A stretch of DNA of 64,000 nt, taken from NCBI GenBank assembly GCA_028564705.1, contig JAPXFQ010001662.1:3160001-3224000 (forward strand), in the 5' to 3' direction. Below the pieces are notes generated by a model. The model did not search any database, had not been told where the DNA came from, and worked only from the letters and a program-made list of their open reading frames with translations. This stretch comes from Apricaphanius iberus. Lineage: Eukaryota > Chordata > Actinopteri > Cyprinodontiformes > Aphaniidae. This document shows, piece after piece, positions 49,299-59,074 of this stretch. The number at the start of each line of letters is the position of its first letter. Position 1 is the first letter of the stretch. Both the position numbers and the translations under genes were made by a program.

Positions 49299-49632
49299 TA
49301 TGGCATGCCGTTCAGGAAAAATATTATATATTTATATTGATATGTTTGAATATATGGAATGAACCTTGAATATATGGAATGAACGTCTGAATATATTGAA
49401 TCAACCTTGAATATATTGAATCAACCTTGAATATATGGAATGAACGTCTGAATATATTGAATCAACCTTGAATATATGGAATGAACGTCTGAATATATTG
49501 AATCAACCTTGAATATATGGAATGAACGTCTGAATATATTGAATCAATCTGAATATATTGAATCAACCTTGAATATATGGAATCAAAGTTTGGCCTCAAG
49601 GATTATGGGTAATGTAGTAGATTAGTATGGCT
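49291..49632 (+). repeat. Left inverted arm with 12-unit minisatellite
   Basis: Outer segment 49291-49345. Array 49346-49590 with 12 units of 20-21 bp; many alternate between TTGAATATATGGAATGAACG and TCTGAATATATTGAATCAACC-type units, giving a roughly 41-bp dimer. The inner segment 49591-49632 carries GGATTATGGGTAATGTAGT (49600-49618), whose complement resembles the ZNF143/Staf consensus. Confidence 0.85.
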
Positions 49633-49933
49633 GTCTGAATGCTGAAGTTGGCTTCCATTTATAATTAGGAAAATGCCTAAAAGGTTAATCCAACTGATGT
49701 TTCACTGTTTAAAGAATCTGTGTTTTGTAGTTTTTAGACTAGAGCAGATTAAAGCTGCTTGGATCAGTGAGAAATTAGGTGGAATTGCCCTTTGGCCGTG
49801 TCCCGAATCAGAGGCTAGAATCAGAAGCCAACTTCAGCCTCATGCTGGAGGAACCATGTAATCACTCGACACCACATCTGCAAGAACAAGCTCTGGATGT
49901 TCGCCTGGAGACCGACAGCTGAAATGGGTAAGT
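49633..49933 (+). other. Exon-like segment ending in a consensus 5' splice site
   Basis: Immediately inside the left arm there are 290 bp ending CTGAAATGG followed by GTAAGT at 49928-49933, a perfect consensus donor. An ATG sits just before it (49924). The segment also contains a 15-bp inverted repeat, GCTGAAGTTGGCTTC (49641-49655) with its complement at 49824-49838. A 63-codon frame from ATG 49673 has no recognised domain. A promoter in the arm followed by this first exon is an inference; the segment may be untranslated. Confidence 0.35.
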
Positions 49934-50629
49934 TTAGATATTTATATGATGATGAATGTAGATTTAGTATACCCGTATATGTGACTGTAAACACATTAAA
50001 ACATGTGAACTGCAGTTAGCAGCAGGTTGCAGTTAGCTTGTGCTTTGCGACCTACAGTAGTTTGATGTGCTAACATCTCTGTGTGTGCTTTATATTCTTG
50101 TAAAATCAGTGTAATTAGGTTAATTCCAGATAAATTATGTGGTGTTTGGTTTTTATCCAAATGTTGTCGATTCAGACGCTAACACATAAACCAAGGGAAT
50201 AAATATGCTGGGCGTGCATCAAATGATTTTCAGACTAAAGACGGGCAGACTTTAGAAATCTTGCTGGAGTCTCTGCGGGCTCCCGCCGTCTTTATCGTTA
50301 AATGTAAGGCGATTTATGCCAGTGTTTTTGTTTGATATCATTGCAAATCCTAGTGTAGTCGTAGTGACATAAACAACCAACAACAAATAAAGCCGTTCTC
50401 GCTCAGGCGGAGCGCAACGCTACAGAGCTCAGCAGGGGTCCGGTGCAGAAATAAGATCATCCTGGATAGTTTTCATTCACTAGACCCTTTCAAAAGACAA
50501 TCCTGCCATCAGTGCTGGCATTAATACTGCCCATCAATGAGCCTTCTTAATTACTTAAACTATACAGTAGCCTACTACTTTGTAACTGTAGTGCATGATG
50601 TAAATATTGTCAATAAATTTTTCGCTGCT

Positions 50630-50700
50630 GTTACAGTACAACCAAATTTCCCCATGTTGGTCAATTAAAGGATTATTCTATTGTATTCTATTCTGGTCAC
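50630..50700 (+). repeat. LINE 3' tail-like sequence
   Basis: CAACCAAATTTCCCCATGTT, then GGTCAATTAAAGGATTATTC and TATTGTATTCTATTC, match the standard 3' end of fish L2/Rex-type LINEs (fluid TTCTATTC tail after TTAAAGGATTAT). The same tail appears reversed at 53222-53275. Only the extreme 3' end is present. Confidence 0.65.
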
Positions 50701-52689
50701 TCATAAGAACACAGTCCGTGGCAACAATTTGCCCAATCAGGCGCTTTCACAATATATTATGTGGCGGTACAGTGGTGGTGTCCGGGCTGTTCATGTGCAG
50801 GGTTACATATCAAGTGTGAGACCGTAGAGTCTGTGCTAAACCGTAGAAAATAGATGGAAATAACTAGTTTTTTTATCCCAATTGAAGCCCCGTTCCTCAA
50901 GACTGTTTGCAAGCCGCTCCAAACGGTGGCCGACCTTCACAGTCCCCATGAAGGACTAATCTGCTCCTCAGCTCTAAAGGCCTGAAGCTCCCAGACCTCA
51001 GCATCACTCCAGTTTACCATTTCAGATGATACAGTTTACGAATGCTGAAGGAAGTCCCCATGTTTACTTACATTTTACATAGTGTTGCCCACTAGGGCTC
51101 AGCCCATATTCAACACATCATCATGACATCACTCTCTATAACTATCAAGCTTCCCAACACGAATGCTGCTATATTCCCACAATGCCATGCCACCATTGAT
51201 AATTCATAAGACGCACTGTGCCAGTAATATTACCCGAATATGCGGATGATTAATGTTTAAGTAACGGCCAGTGAGCGTTCAGGGTCAACCTTCAGACTGA
51301 CTGGCAGATAAACTAATTCGACTGAAAACTATCCGTTTTGAAATAATTAAACCACTTGGTTTAATTCAGTTTTAATTACAGGCTGACTTTGTGAAACAGG
51401 TTTTGGAATAAAATACTTTGAATAAAACTGGCTAAAATATAAAATATATCTTTTAGTGAAAATTTACAATTCAGTAATGTGTTTTATAAATAAATCCATG
51501 AAAATTTTAAAGAAAAAAACAAATATTTTAATACTAATGAAACTAACTTTATAGAATTAATACAGGCGTTTACAGTTTCTGTTTTCTTTGATTTTTTTAA
51601 ATACTGGCTTTTTTATTTACAAAATGCATCATTGATTATTGTTCTATTTGTTTTTCGGTGGAGTTGATAGGATCTTGGAGATAATCCAGGAACTAAAGGA
51701 ACTGATGCTCTTTCCTTAGCAACATAAAATTGCATCATCACTTCTTTTCCAACTTTTATTCTTAGAAATCAAGAATATGTTTTTATGACCTCACTGACTT
51801 CTCTTTTAAATGTGACACTTTTCAGAATATTTTAAAGATGTTGTAAAGTACCTACAAAATATTTCTTTGTGAATAACCCTTACATACATAAACTGAATGA
51901 AATTAAATACATAGGTTCTGTAATTGTCATGAATTGAATTGTCAAACAGAAGTTAAATTAAAGGTAGTTGTTCAGTTAAGAACATTAGCATGACTTCCTG
52001 TGATTTGATTTCTTTTTTAATGGAATTCACAACTAATCATATTTGGTCAGCAACGGAATAAAAGTGCATAACACTTGTTTCATTGGTGGTTCACCTTTTC
52101 TGTCTTTTGTCCCTCAGTATGACGTGTCTGGGCCAACCTTCCCCTTCGTGTATCCACTACTTTTCCTTCTGGATTGGCACCTAACCGGGGAGCATCAAGG
52201 TTGATGAAGAGCCAAAAGGAAAATCTTTGACCACAAATAAATTCTCATAACAAGAATAAAACATTCATCTATCTTTCACAGCTTTCACTATTGTTTTTTT
52301 CACTGTATAATAATCTGTGCTTAAAACATTTTAGCAGTTAATTCTGATCTTACTTTAACAATAAGGAAAATGATTTATGAGGTCACTGGTGTTCATGGCT
52401 AACCAAAAACAGGTTTTTGTTTTAGTTCTGTGTTGTATTGTATCTGAACACACTTTTTAATCAGCACATGCAGAAATTCAACACATTAACCACAAAGAGT
52501 GGGATATGATTCTGTATTCTAGAACTGGAAATTCAGAGATTTTGAGGTGCCTAAATCTTTTCCAAGTTTATTTTAAAGCACAACTGGACACGTAACAAAG
52601 CTGTTGCCTTTAAAAAAATGTTACGCTTTCTGCAGCAGACATTCTGTCAATTATCGTAGCTAGTTGGCATGAAAAGGAGAAAGAGGAAC
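50701..52689. other. Interior of the candidate element, unassigned, with one strong 3' splice site
   Basis: No reading frame with a recognised domain. At 52089-52117 there is a textbook acceptor: TTCACCTTTTCTGTCTTTTG followed by TCCCTCAG, with the next base at 52118. Two AATAAA words follow at 52236 and 52255, so a short terminal exon of about 150 bp (52118-52275) is possible. The remainder is AT-rich and unassigned. Confidence 0.35.
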
Positions 52690-53221
52690 CCTGTGCTCTG
52701 ACATTGTGTAGATGAGTTCCTTGGGTTCCTTCTAATGCCTGACAATGCTAGACCTCATGTGGCTGGAGTGTGTCAGTACTTCCTGCAGAATGGAGAGATT
52801 GATACTGGACTGGCCTGTCCGTTTCCCAGACCAGAATCCAGTTGAGCTCATCTGGGGCATCACGTCGTTTTCCATCCACCAACACCACGTTACACCACAG
52901 ATGAGAGTTGGTGGATGTTTTAGTCCAGGTCTGGCAGAAGATCCCCCTGGAGACCATCCGCCACCTCATCAGGAGCATGCCCGGTGTTGTAGGGAGATCG
53001 TACAGGCAGGTGGAGGCCACAATACTGAGACTCATTCTGACTTGTTATAAGAACATTAAATCAAAGTTGGATCAGCCTGTAATGTGTTTTCTACTTAAAT
53101 TTGGAGTGTGACTTCAAATCCAGACCTCTCTGGGTTCAATTTGATTTCCATTGATAATTGATCATTCTATTTGTATAATTGTTTTGTCAACTATGTAAAG
53201 AACGATGTGTTTAATAAGAAT
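52690..53221 (+). pseudogene. Tc1/mariner-like transposase C-terminus (plus), interrupted
   Basis: The plus strand reads a DNARPHVAG-equivalent at 52739-52768 (with second catalytic Asp), then LDWPVRFPDQNPVELIWGI (52799-52855, third acid region, D and E visible), then, after a frameshift, ALVQVWQKIP-like VLVQVWQKIPLETIRHLIRS (52914-52973). It continues into the usual 3' words AACATTAAATCAAAGTTGGA and TTTGGAGTGTGACTTCAAAT. This order is that of a common fish Tc1/mariner family. The N-terminal half is missing and at least two frameshifts inactivate it. Its 3' terminal region is split by a LINE fragment and resumes at about 53715. Confidence 0.75.
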
Positions 53222-53712
53222 AGAGTAAAATAATCCTTTAATTGTCCCACAAGGGGAAATTTGGTCTTAAAAGCAGCAACAACAAAAACACATATACAAA
53301 CTGAACAGGAAACAGAACAGAAAGAAAATATTTACATGTACAATACTTACAAAAACAGGTTAAGTACAGATAAGGTGTTAAACCCAGGTTGAGTGCAAAC
53401 AGCAGGATGCTTAAAGATGTTTAAATAATTAGAATTTTAGAAAAGTGCAGATTCCGCATTTACTGTGCCTTAAAAAGTATATGTAAGTAATTTCCAATAA
53501 GTTAGTATATAGTCTGTGAAAAAGAATGTGCAAGTTATAACAGTATTAGTGTTCGGTTGATTAGTGCAATTTACAGCAGTAATGTAAAAATCTATGTTGG
53601 AAGCAGTATCGATTATAAAATCTGACAGCTGCATAAAGTAAGGACCTGTAGAAATACTCCTTCATGAATCTAGGATGCAGCAGTCTGTCACTGAAGGACC
53701 TCTGCAGTTCAA
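53222..53712 (-). pseudogene. L2-like LINE 3' end, inserted in the Tc1 copy (minus)
   Basis: On the minus strand it starts near 53712 with SFSDRLLHPRFMKEYFYRSL, LYAAVRFYN, the C-terminal post-RT segment of fish L2/Rex1-like LINEs, then runs through untranslated sequence to AAATTTCCCCTTGTGGGACA and an ATTAAAGGATTATTTTAC tail at 53222. It is 5'-truncated, as expected for LINE insertions. Tc1 sequence flanks it on both sides, so it is a later insertion. Confidence 0.75.
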
Positions 53713-53775
53713 CATTTATTTTAATCGTTATGGTCTAGGATTTGTTATTTTAGTGTTTATTTTTTGAGGTTGGGT
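53713..53775 (+). mobile_element. Remainder of the Tc1/mariner 3' end after the LINE insertion
   Basis: TCTAGGATTTGTTATTTTAG followed by TGTTTATTTTTTGAGG matches the terminal sequence of the Tc1/mariner family whose transposase ends before 53221 (normally GATCTAGGATGTGTTATTTTAGTGTTCCCTTTATTTTTTTGAGCAGTG). The element is thus split around the LINE. Confidence 0.65.
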
Positions 53776-54159
53776 TTATGTAATCCTTTAGTGGATGGAT
53801 TTCAAAATGTACCATTTATTTATCAATGAAATAATGTTTCTTTTATAATCAGTATGTTTAATTAAAAAAAGAGAGTATGCCAAAAAAATTCAACTATTTG
53901 TTATAATACCATCTTCATTTAAGTGAAGCAATATAGTTTGTAAATCCCAAGAGGAAAATTATAAAATTTGCTGACAAATTATAAGATCATTTTGAGATCA
54001 TCCATATTGCAGATGAGTATCATAGCTCATCAGTAAGAAACACAGGGATGCTTTATGTCAGAGATTACAAATGGGGAAGAAAAAATCCCTCCAATATATT
54101 TTACCCTTTTTCTATGTATATACAGTATAACAACTGGAGATAGTGATGCAAAGAAGGAT
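53776..54159. other. Unassigned AT-rich sequence
   Basis: Nothing recognised in 384 bp. Confidence 0.4.
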
Positions 54160-54690
54160 TATTCATAAAATTAAAACAAATTATGGACAACCCTGATCAT
54201 CCTCTTCATGAGACTATCCTACAGCAACAAGCTCTGTGGTAAGGATCAGAGCAGACTACCTGCTGAGCGGCTGAGGTCATTTGGAGTCCAGGGAGCGCTG
54301 TTAGAGACCTTCTATGACCCTGTGGTGACTTCTGTCATTTTTTACATTGTTGTATGTTGGAGCATTAGTATATCGACAGCTGAGAGGAAGAGATAAGATA
54401 AACTCATCAGGAAGGCCAGCTCTGTTCTAGTACGCACCCTGGATCCAGTACAGGTGGTTGGAAACAGAAGGACTCTGGTTAAAATAACATCTCTAATGGA
54501 GAGAATCTCCCACCCCATGCATGGAAATGTTGCTGGATTGTAGAGCTCCTTCATTGACAGACTGCTGTATCCTAGATGCAGGAAGGAGCTTTTCTGCAGG
54601 TCCTTCCTCTCTGCAGCTGATAGACTGTTCAATCAAAACTGCTGCCAACAAACATGGATGTTTACATCAGCTCTGTATATTGTTCTAATC
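54160..54690 (+). pseudogene. L2-like LINE post-RT fragment (plus)
   Basis: The plus strand reads LRSFGVQGALLETFYDPVV, then VIFYIVVCWSISISTAERKR, a stop, then LIRKASSVLVRTLDPVQVVG, RRTLVKI, SLMERISHPMHGNV and SFIDRLLYPRCRKELFCRSFL with AADRLFNQ. This is the conserved region between the reverse transcriptase and the C-terminus of fish L2/CR1-like LINEs. A piece just upstream (54180-54215) encodes MDNPDHPLHET, which belongs near the C-terminus of a related family, so two fragments may be joined. Stops at about 54395 and 54540 inactivate it. It is the same family as the minus-strand LINE at 53222-53712 but in the opposite direction. Confidence 0.75.
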
Positions 54691-54714
54691 AACAGAACAA
54701 CACCACTACCGCTA

Positions 54715-55145
54715 TAAATTGTACCAATTTCTTTTTAAATCTATATATACTATCAGGTTGGATGTTGAATGTTGGTGGACAGCCATTTTCAGGTCTCCAG
54801 AGATGCTCAATTGTGTTTGGGTCAAGGATCTGACTGGGCCAGTCAAAAACGGTCACAGAGTTATTCCAAAGCCACACCATTTTTTATTTTAGGTGTGTGC
54901 TTAGGTCACTGTCGTGTTGAAAGGTGGAGCTTCAACCCAGTCTGGGGTCCTAATTACTCTGGTAGAAGTTTTCTTGCAGGATGTACTTGGCTGCATTCAT
55001 CTTTCCTTCAGTTACAACCAGTTCTGTCCCTGCAGCTGAAAAACACCCCCACAACATGATACTCCCACCACCATGTTTTACTGTAGGGTTTTGTTGGGCT
55101 GCTAAGGAGCAGTGCCTGGTTTTCTCCACATATACCACTTACAAT
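54715..55145 (-). pseudogene. Tc1-like transposase catalytic region (minus)
   Basis: Read on the minus strand from 55145, it gives VEKTRHCSL then [18 protein letters not shown] (54995-55075), [15 protein letters not shown], a degraded QHDSD-type second Asp block, WNNSVTVFDWPSQILDPN and IEHLWRPENG with the third acid region. The order and words are those of fish Tc1 transposases of about 340 residues; the DNA-binding N-terminus is absent. Stops occur at the transition between the second and third acid blocks. Confidence 0.8.
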
Positions 55146-55378
55146 TAAGGCCAGAAAGTTCAATCTCAAGCAGATTCTTTTTATTTTTTTTCCCACAGTG
55201 ACAACCACTTATTGTGGCCCCATTAACTTCATGTTAACAATAAAAACCTCCCATTTTAAACGTAAAATATGAAAAGTTCACCTACTGTGGCCTAAGCAAG
55301 TCACAAATACCTCTATTCGCATGGATCTGAACTGCACATACAGTAGCCTATTGTTTTGAGTTTTGGACTTCTAAGGAT

Positions 55379-55880
55379 TTAGGCCATATCCACACATAGC
55401 CGTTTAATAAAAAACCCAAAGATTTTCCACCGCTTCTTTAGAAAAAAAATCCGGATAAATGTGTTTTTCAGCACTTTCATAGACATGGCAAACCTGTAGG
55501 GGCAATATCTCCCAAATCCTATCCACTCAGAGTAACTTTCTATTCTCTATATTCAGCCTGCAGCAGTAACAGAGCTCTAAAAGTAAACAAACAAAACATG
55601 CTTTGACAATTGATGATTCCAACACAGCTCTAAGGGCATAAATGCTGTTTCTGAGTGTAAATGCAGCTTGTGAAGTTACAGCACATAAAACTCAGTTTTC
55701 ATCCGTCCACACATAGATGCTGAAAATGGAGAAATAGCAGATCTCCAATTTGGCCAGATTTAAAAAATGTTGGGTTTTTTTGTGCCGAAAATCTCAGTTT
55801 ACGTGTGGATGACAGGCCAAATCGTAGAAAAATATCTCAGTTTTCTGAGATACCCAGCTACATGTGGACAAGGCATTAAA
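55379..55880. mobile_element. Non-autonomous DNA transposon with TTAGGCCATATCCACACATAG ends
   Basis: The left end TTAGGCCATATCCACACATA and the right end on the other strand, TTTAATGCCTTGTCCACATG, match over the TCCACA(C/T)(A/G)TAGC(C/T)G core. Extra copies of the end motif lie inside (CATCCGTCCACACATAGATG at about 55699 and GTGTGGATGACAGGCCAAA at about 55803). The 502-bp unit has no transposase. This type of end is common in fish MITEs. Confidence 0.6.
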
Positions 55881-56442
55881 TGTTCTGAAAGCTGAATCTG
55901 TGCTCCACTACCACACTGGAGACTGAAATACAATCATCATCTTAGTTTTAACTGCTTCAGCGGGAGTAAGTTCAGTAGTAAGCACAACTTCTGTACAGGG
56001 TTACGGTTTTTGGAGCAGGACTGTGACTGCTCCAAAGCCTCCGTAAATCTTGAAACACACTGCTAGCTCATTGATAATGAGATGCCATGAAATTATGCAC
56101 AAATGCTTCAAATGTAAATCTCTTGTCTGCACGACAAACGGACAAATTAATCTGTCAAAATTACAGAAACCCTCCATATTTATCCGCTACTGTAATAACT
56201 GCCCCCCCCCCCCAAAAAAAAAGGTCAAATAAGGAAATAATCCCTGCTTTTCATGAATTGGACGATACATATATCTCTCGCTTTTGACAAAGTCCAATTT
56301 GTTTTCAAGGTTTCAAAAACAGGAAAATTCCTAATGAGAAGTTAGAAATTAAATAACTGAGATTCAGTTGTTGAAATGGGCAACTTGATGCCTAAATCAT
56401 AAAGTTCATCTCAGCAAAACCATTAATTAAACACATAATGAA
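55881..56442. other. Unassigned sequence with a C10-A11 run
   Basis: Contains the homopolymer junction at 56202-56222. The frames across it are not supported. Confidence 0.4.
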
Positions 56443-57048
56443 AGGTATGATAATCTGCTACAATACCCATAATACTAAGGCCTAAGGTTTCATTCCATAT
56501 ATTCAAACTTCATTCCATAAATTCAAAATTTCATTCCATATATTCAGACTTTCATTCTATATATTCAAACTTCATTCAATATATTCAGACTTTCATTCAA
56601 TATATTCAAACTTCATTCCATATATTCAGACTTTCATTCCATATATTCAAGGTTCATTCCATATATTCAGACTTTCATTCCATATATTCAAGGTTCATTC
56701 TATATATTCAAACTTCATTCCATATATTCAAGGTTCATTCCATTTTTTCAAACTTCATTCCATATATTCAGACTTTCATTCCATATATTCAGACTTTCAT
56801 TCCATATATTCAAACTTCATTCAATATATTCAGACTTTCATTCAATATATTCAGATTTTCATTCCATATATTCAAGTTTCATTCAATATATTCAAGTTTC
56901 ATTCAATATATTCAAAGTTCAATCAATATATTCAGACTATCATTCAATATATTCAGATTTACCTTCCATATATTCAAGGTTCATTCCATATATTCCAACA
57001 TATCAATATAAATATATAATATTTTCCTGAACGGCATGCCATAATATA

Positions 57049-57050
<2 letters not shown>
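56443..57050 (-). repeat. Right inverted arm with 25-unit minisatellite
   Basis: From the inside out: inner unique segment 56443-56486 with TGCTACAATACCCATAATAC (56456-56475); array 56487-57000 with about 25 units of 20-21 bp of the form TTCATTCCATATATTCA(A/G)AC; outer segment 57001-57050 ending ACGGCATGCCATAATATA. It is the reverse complement of the left arm with twice the number of units. Unit variants (CCATAT versus CAATAT; CAAAC, CAGAC, CAAGG) are mixed rather than strictly alternating. Confidence 0.85.
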
Positions 57051-57098
<48 letters not shown>

Positions 57099-57102
57099 AT
57101 CA
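57048..57102. repeat. (TA)n tract at right flank of the inverted-arm unit
   Basis: About 27 TA units with one TTTA interruption, directly outside the right arm, followed by CACTGTACGC. Confidence 0.95.
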
Positions 57103-58175
57103 CTGTACGCTATACATTTCTGTTCATTGTAGGCAGACTTTTCTTTTTTCTGTAGCTAATTTAAGCAAAAATTAAACTAATTCTTGAGGCTTCTGAGATC
57201 ATTTGGGATTCTTTTGCAGCTTTTTAATGGTTAAAACAGGATAAAATATCAGGAAGCATAAACTTAGACAGTGACTGAGTCAACAGTGGTTTTAGTGACT
57301 GGCAAGGAGAATAAATAATTCATAAATGTAAATGATTGAGTGTCTATGACTCATCACTTTATATGTAAATGTCATTTAAACAGCTGTACTACAGGTACAT
57401 TTTCAATTTATCTAGAAAATTGTTGCGAAAATTTTTTTTTAATATAAGGCTCTGATTGTGAAAGATTGAGAAAGGAATATCAATCAAGGAATCTGCGTGC
57501 ATTCAAGCATTCATGCACACAATTAAATCCTCCGCCCCCCTTTAATTTGGCAAGAAAAGAATCATCTGTCCATCCTTTTGGATTTCGGCAGCAAGCCACC
57601 TTCTGTTTCATTAATCATTTGAAAAACCAGTTGCATGTCCCGCCTGTATTCAGCCCTGCTGAAAATTAATCACAGGCACTGACAGTGTTGTCTTTGTCTT
57701 TTCTGCCAGCTGCCTCCACAACAACTCCAAATGGCTCTTGTTTACTCCCCTAAACTTAAAAATACTCTTATGAAAATCCTTTAAGCTTGTCATGTCATCA
57801 TTCCCCCAGAACAGTGTCATTTTAAACTATCAGTTCAGTTCACTAAGGTGTGTATTAATTTGGGATTGTTACAGAAAAAGTGTGAATAATTTGTGCTTTT
57901 TATGATCCTGCTGATCTTACTCAGTGCCGCAAGGAGGATAAATGGTGAAGAAGCTGATGAGAGGGATACAGCCTTTATTAGGAGGGTACAATTACAGCTG
58001 CACCTTCAAAGAGATGGATGCCTTTTATATCTGTATGTCGCAGGGTATAATCACAGCAATAACTCAGCAGGTAACATCACTAATAATGACTGTCCATGAG
58101 AATGGACCTGCTTGTAATCCAATGCTACCACAAAGGGTTTCTGTCTGCTGTTATTAAGCAAAACGGGATTCCGCT
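57103..58175. other. Unassigned sequence
   Basis: No supported gene. The short frames near 57466 and 57893 lack domains. Confidence 0.4.
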
Positions 58176-58326
58176 TTAACATCCATTCATAGTTTATACG
58201 GGCTTATCAATAAAGGCTTCTGGGGTAGGGCTGGTTTTTATCTCCAGCAGTCATCGGGCACCAGGCAGGACCCCTGGACATTCTTGCTGCAAGGCATTGT
58301 ATAGCAACTGTCTACTGTGCAGCCCA
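58176..58326 (-). repeat. SINE-like fish interspersed repeat, copy 3 (minus, truncated)
   Basis: On the minus strand it begins GGGCTGCACAGTAGACAGTT, then ATGCCTTGCAGCAAGAATG, the head of the family seen at 4800 and 9166. The middle is deleted and the ATGGATG tail remains near 58180. Confidence 0.6.
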
Positions 58327-58970
58327 TTGTGATTCCCAATTTGTTTTTTAATTGTTTAAATGTTTGTTTAAGTGTCAGTGTTTCTCTTATTTATTAATGA
58401 CTGATAACTAATATTTTTTTTAAATCATCACTCTTTGCTTTGATAAACAAAATGATTTGTATAGAAAGTGTAAGTCCGGCAGTCAACTGACCAGTGATCC
58501 TTTCATGGATACACTAACTTTTCTTAGCTTACTTATTAAATGAATCAAAAAGTGCAACCCAAAGTGATCAACAGTTTATTGCCTAAAATTAACGATATAC
58601 TTTTTGACCATGAGGTGCTCACAAACACATAAGATGTGATATTTTACTGAGAAGAACTGCTCATCTTCGAGGACCTCTAAAAGATCTTTAACAAACCTTT
58701 CAGATTTGATAAAACATACTCATCCAAATTTGACATTCACAGTCTTCCTTGCATCTGTGTTGTTATGACACAAAGTATTTTTTGTTGGAATGATCTTCTT
58801 TTTTGACTTATGTTATTCAATAGAATGATTCCATGTTTGAAACATTAAACGTAGAGCGACTTTGACCTGGAGAATAACATTATATTATTCTGCTTGGCTG
58901 ACCAGTGGGAGTTTGCCATATGATTCCCTGTTACACTACTGATTGGCTGATCGGGCCTTTCCAACATATC
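58327..58970. other. Unassigned sequence
   Basis: Nothing recognised. Confidence 0.4.
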
Positions 58971-58984
58971 ATTTTCACTGAAAG

Positions 58985-59060
<76 letters not shown>

Positions 59061-59074
59061 CTTTCAGTGAAAAT
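58971..59074. repeat. Perfect 104-bp palindrome with (AT)32 core
   Basis: ATTTTCACTGAAAGAGTACT at 58971-58990 is the exact reverse complement of 59055-59074. The 64 bp between them are pure AT repeat, so the whole unit is a perfect palindrome. A further TA tract follows to about 59090. Such sequences can extrude cruciforms and are often unstable. The frame over it (IYIYIY) is an artefact. Confidence 0.95.

Larger units (their letters stand above)
49291..57050. mobile_element. Candidate large element bounded by minisatellite-containing inverted arms
   Basis: The left arm (49291-49632) and right arm (56443-57050) are inverted copies of the same design. Each has an outer unique segment containing TTATGGCATGCCGTTCAGG, then an array of roughly 20-bp GAATATATGGAATGAAC-type units, then an inner unique segment with ATTATGGGTA(A/T)TGTAG. 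The outermost 83-84 bp differ by one substitution and one single-base gap. The inner segments are less similar. Both arms abut TA tracts. The 6.8-kb interior contains decayed Tc1, L2-like and other fragments but no transposase I can assign to the arms. It could be a non-autonomous terminal-inverted-repeat transposon, an old autonomous element whose gene has decayed, or an inverted pair of satellite-bearing elements. I found no clear target duplication because the flanks are TA repeats. Confidence 0.6.

Noticed and set aside
49346..49590. Regular ~20-bp repeats that look superficially like a CRISPR array
   Set aside because: Units are contiguous with no unique spacers, the DNA is eukaryotic, and the same array appears inverted at 56487-57000. 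It is a minisatellite.
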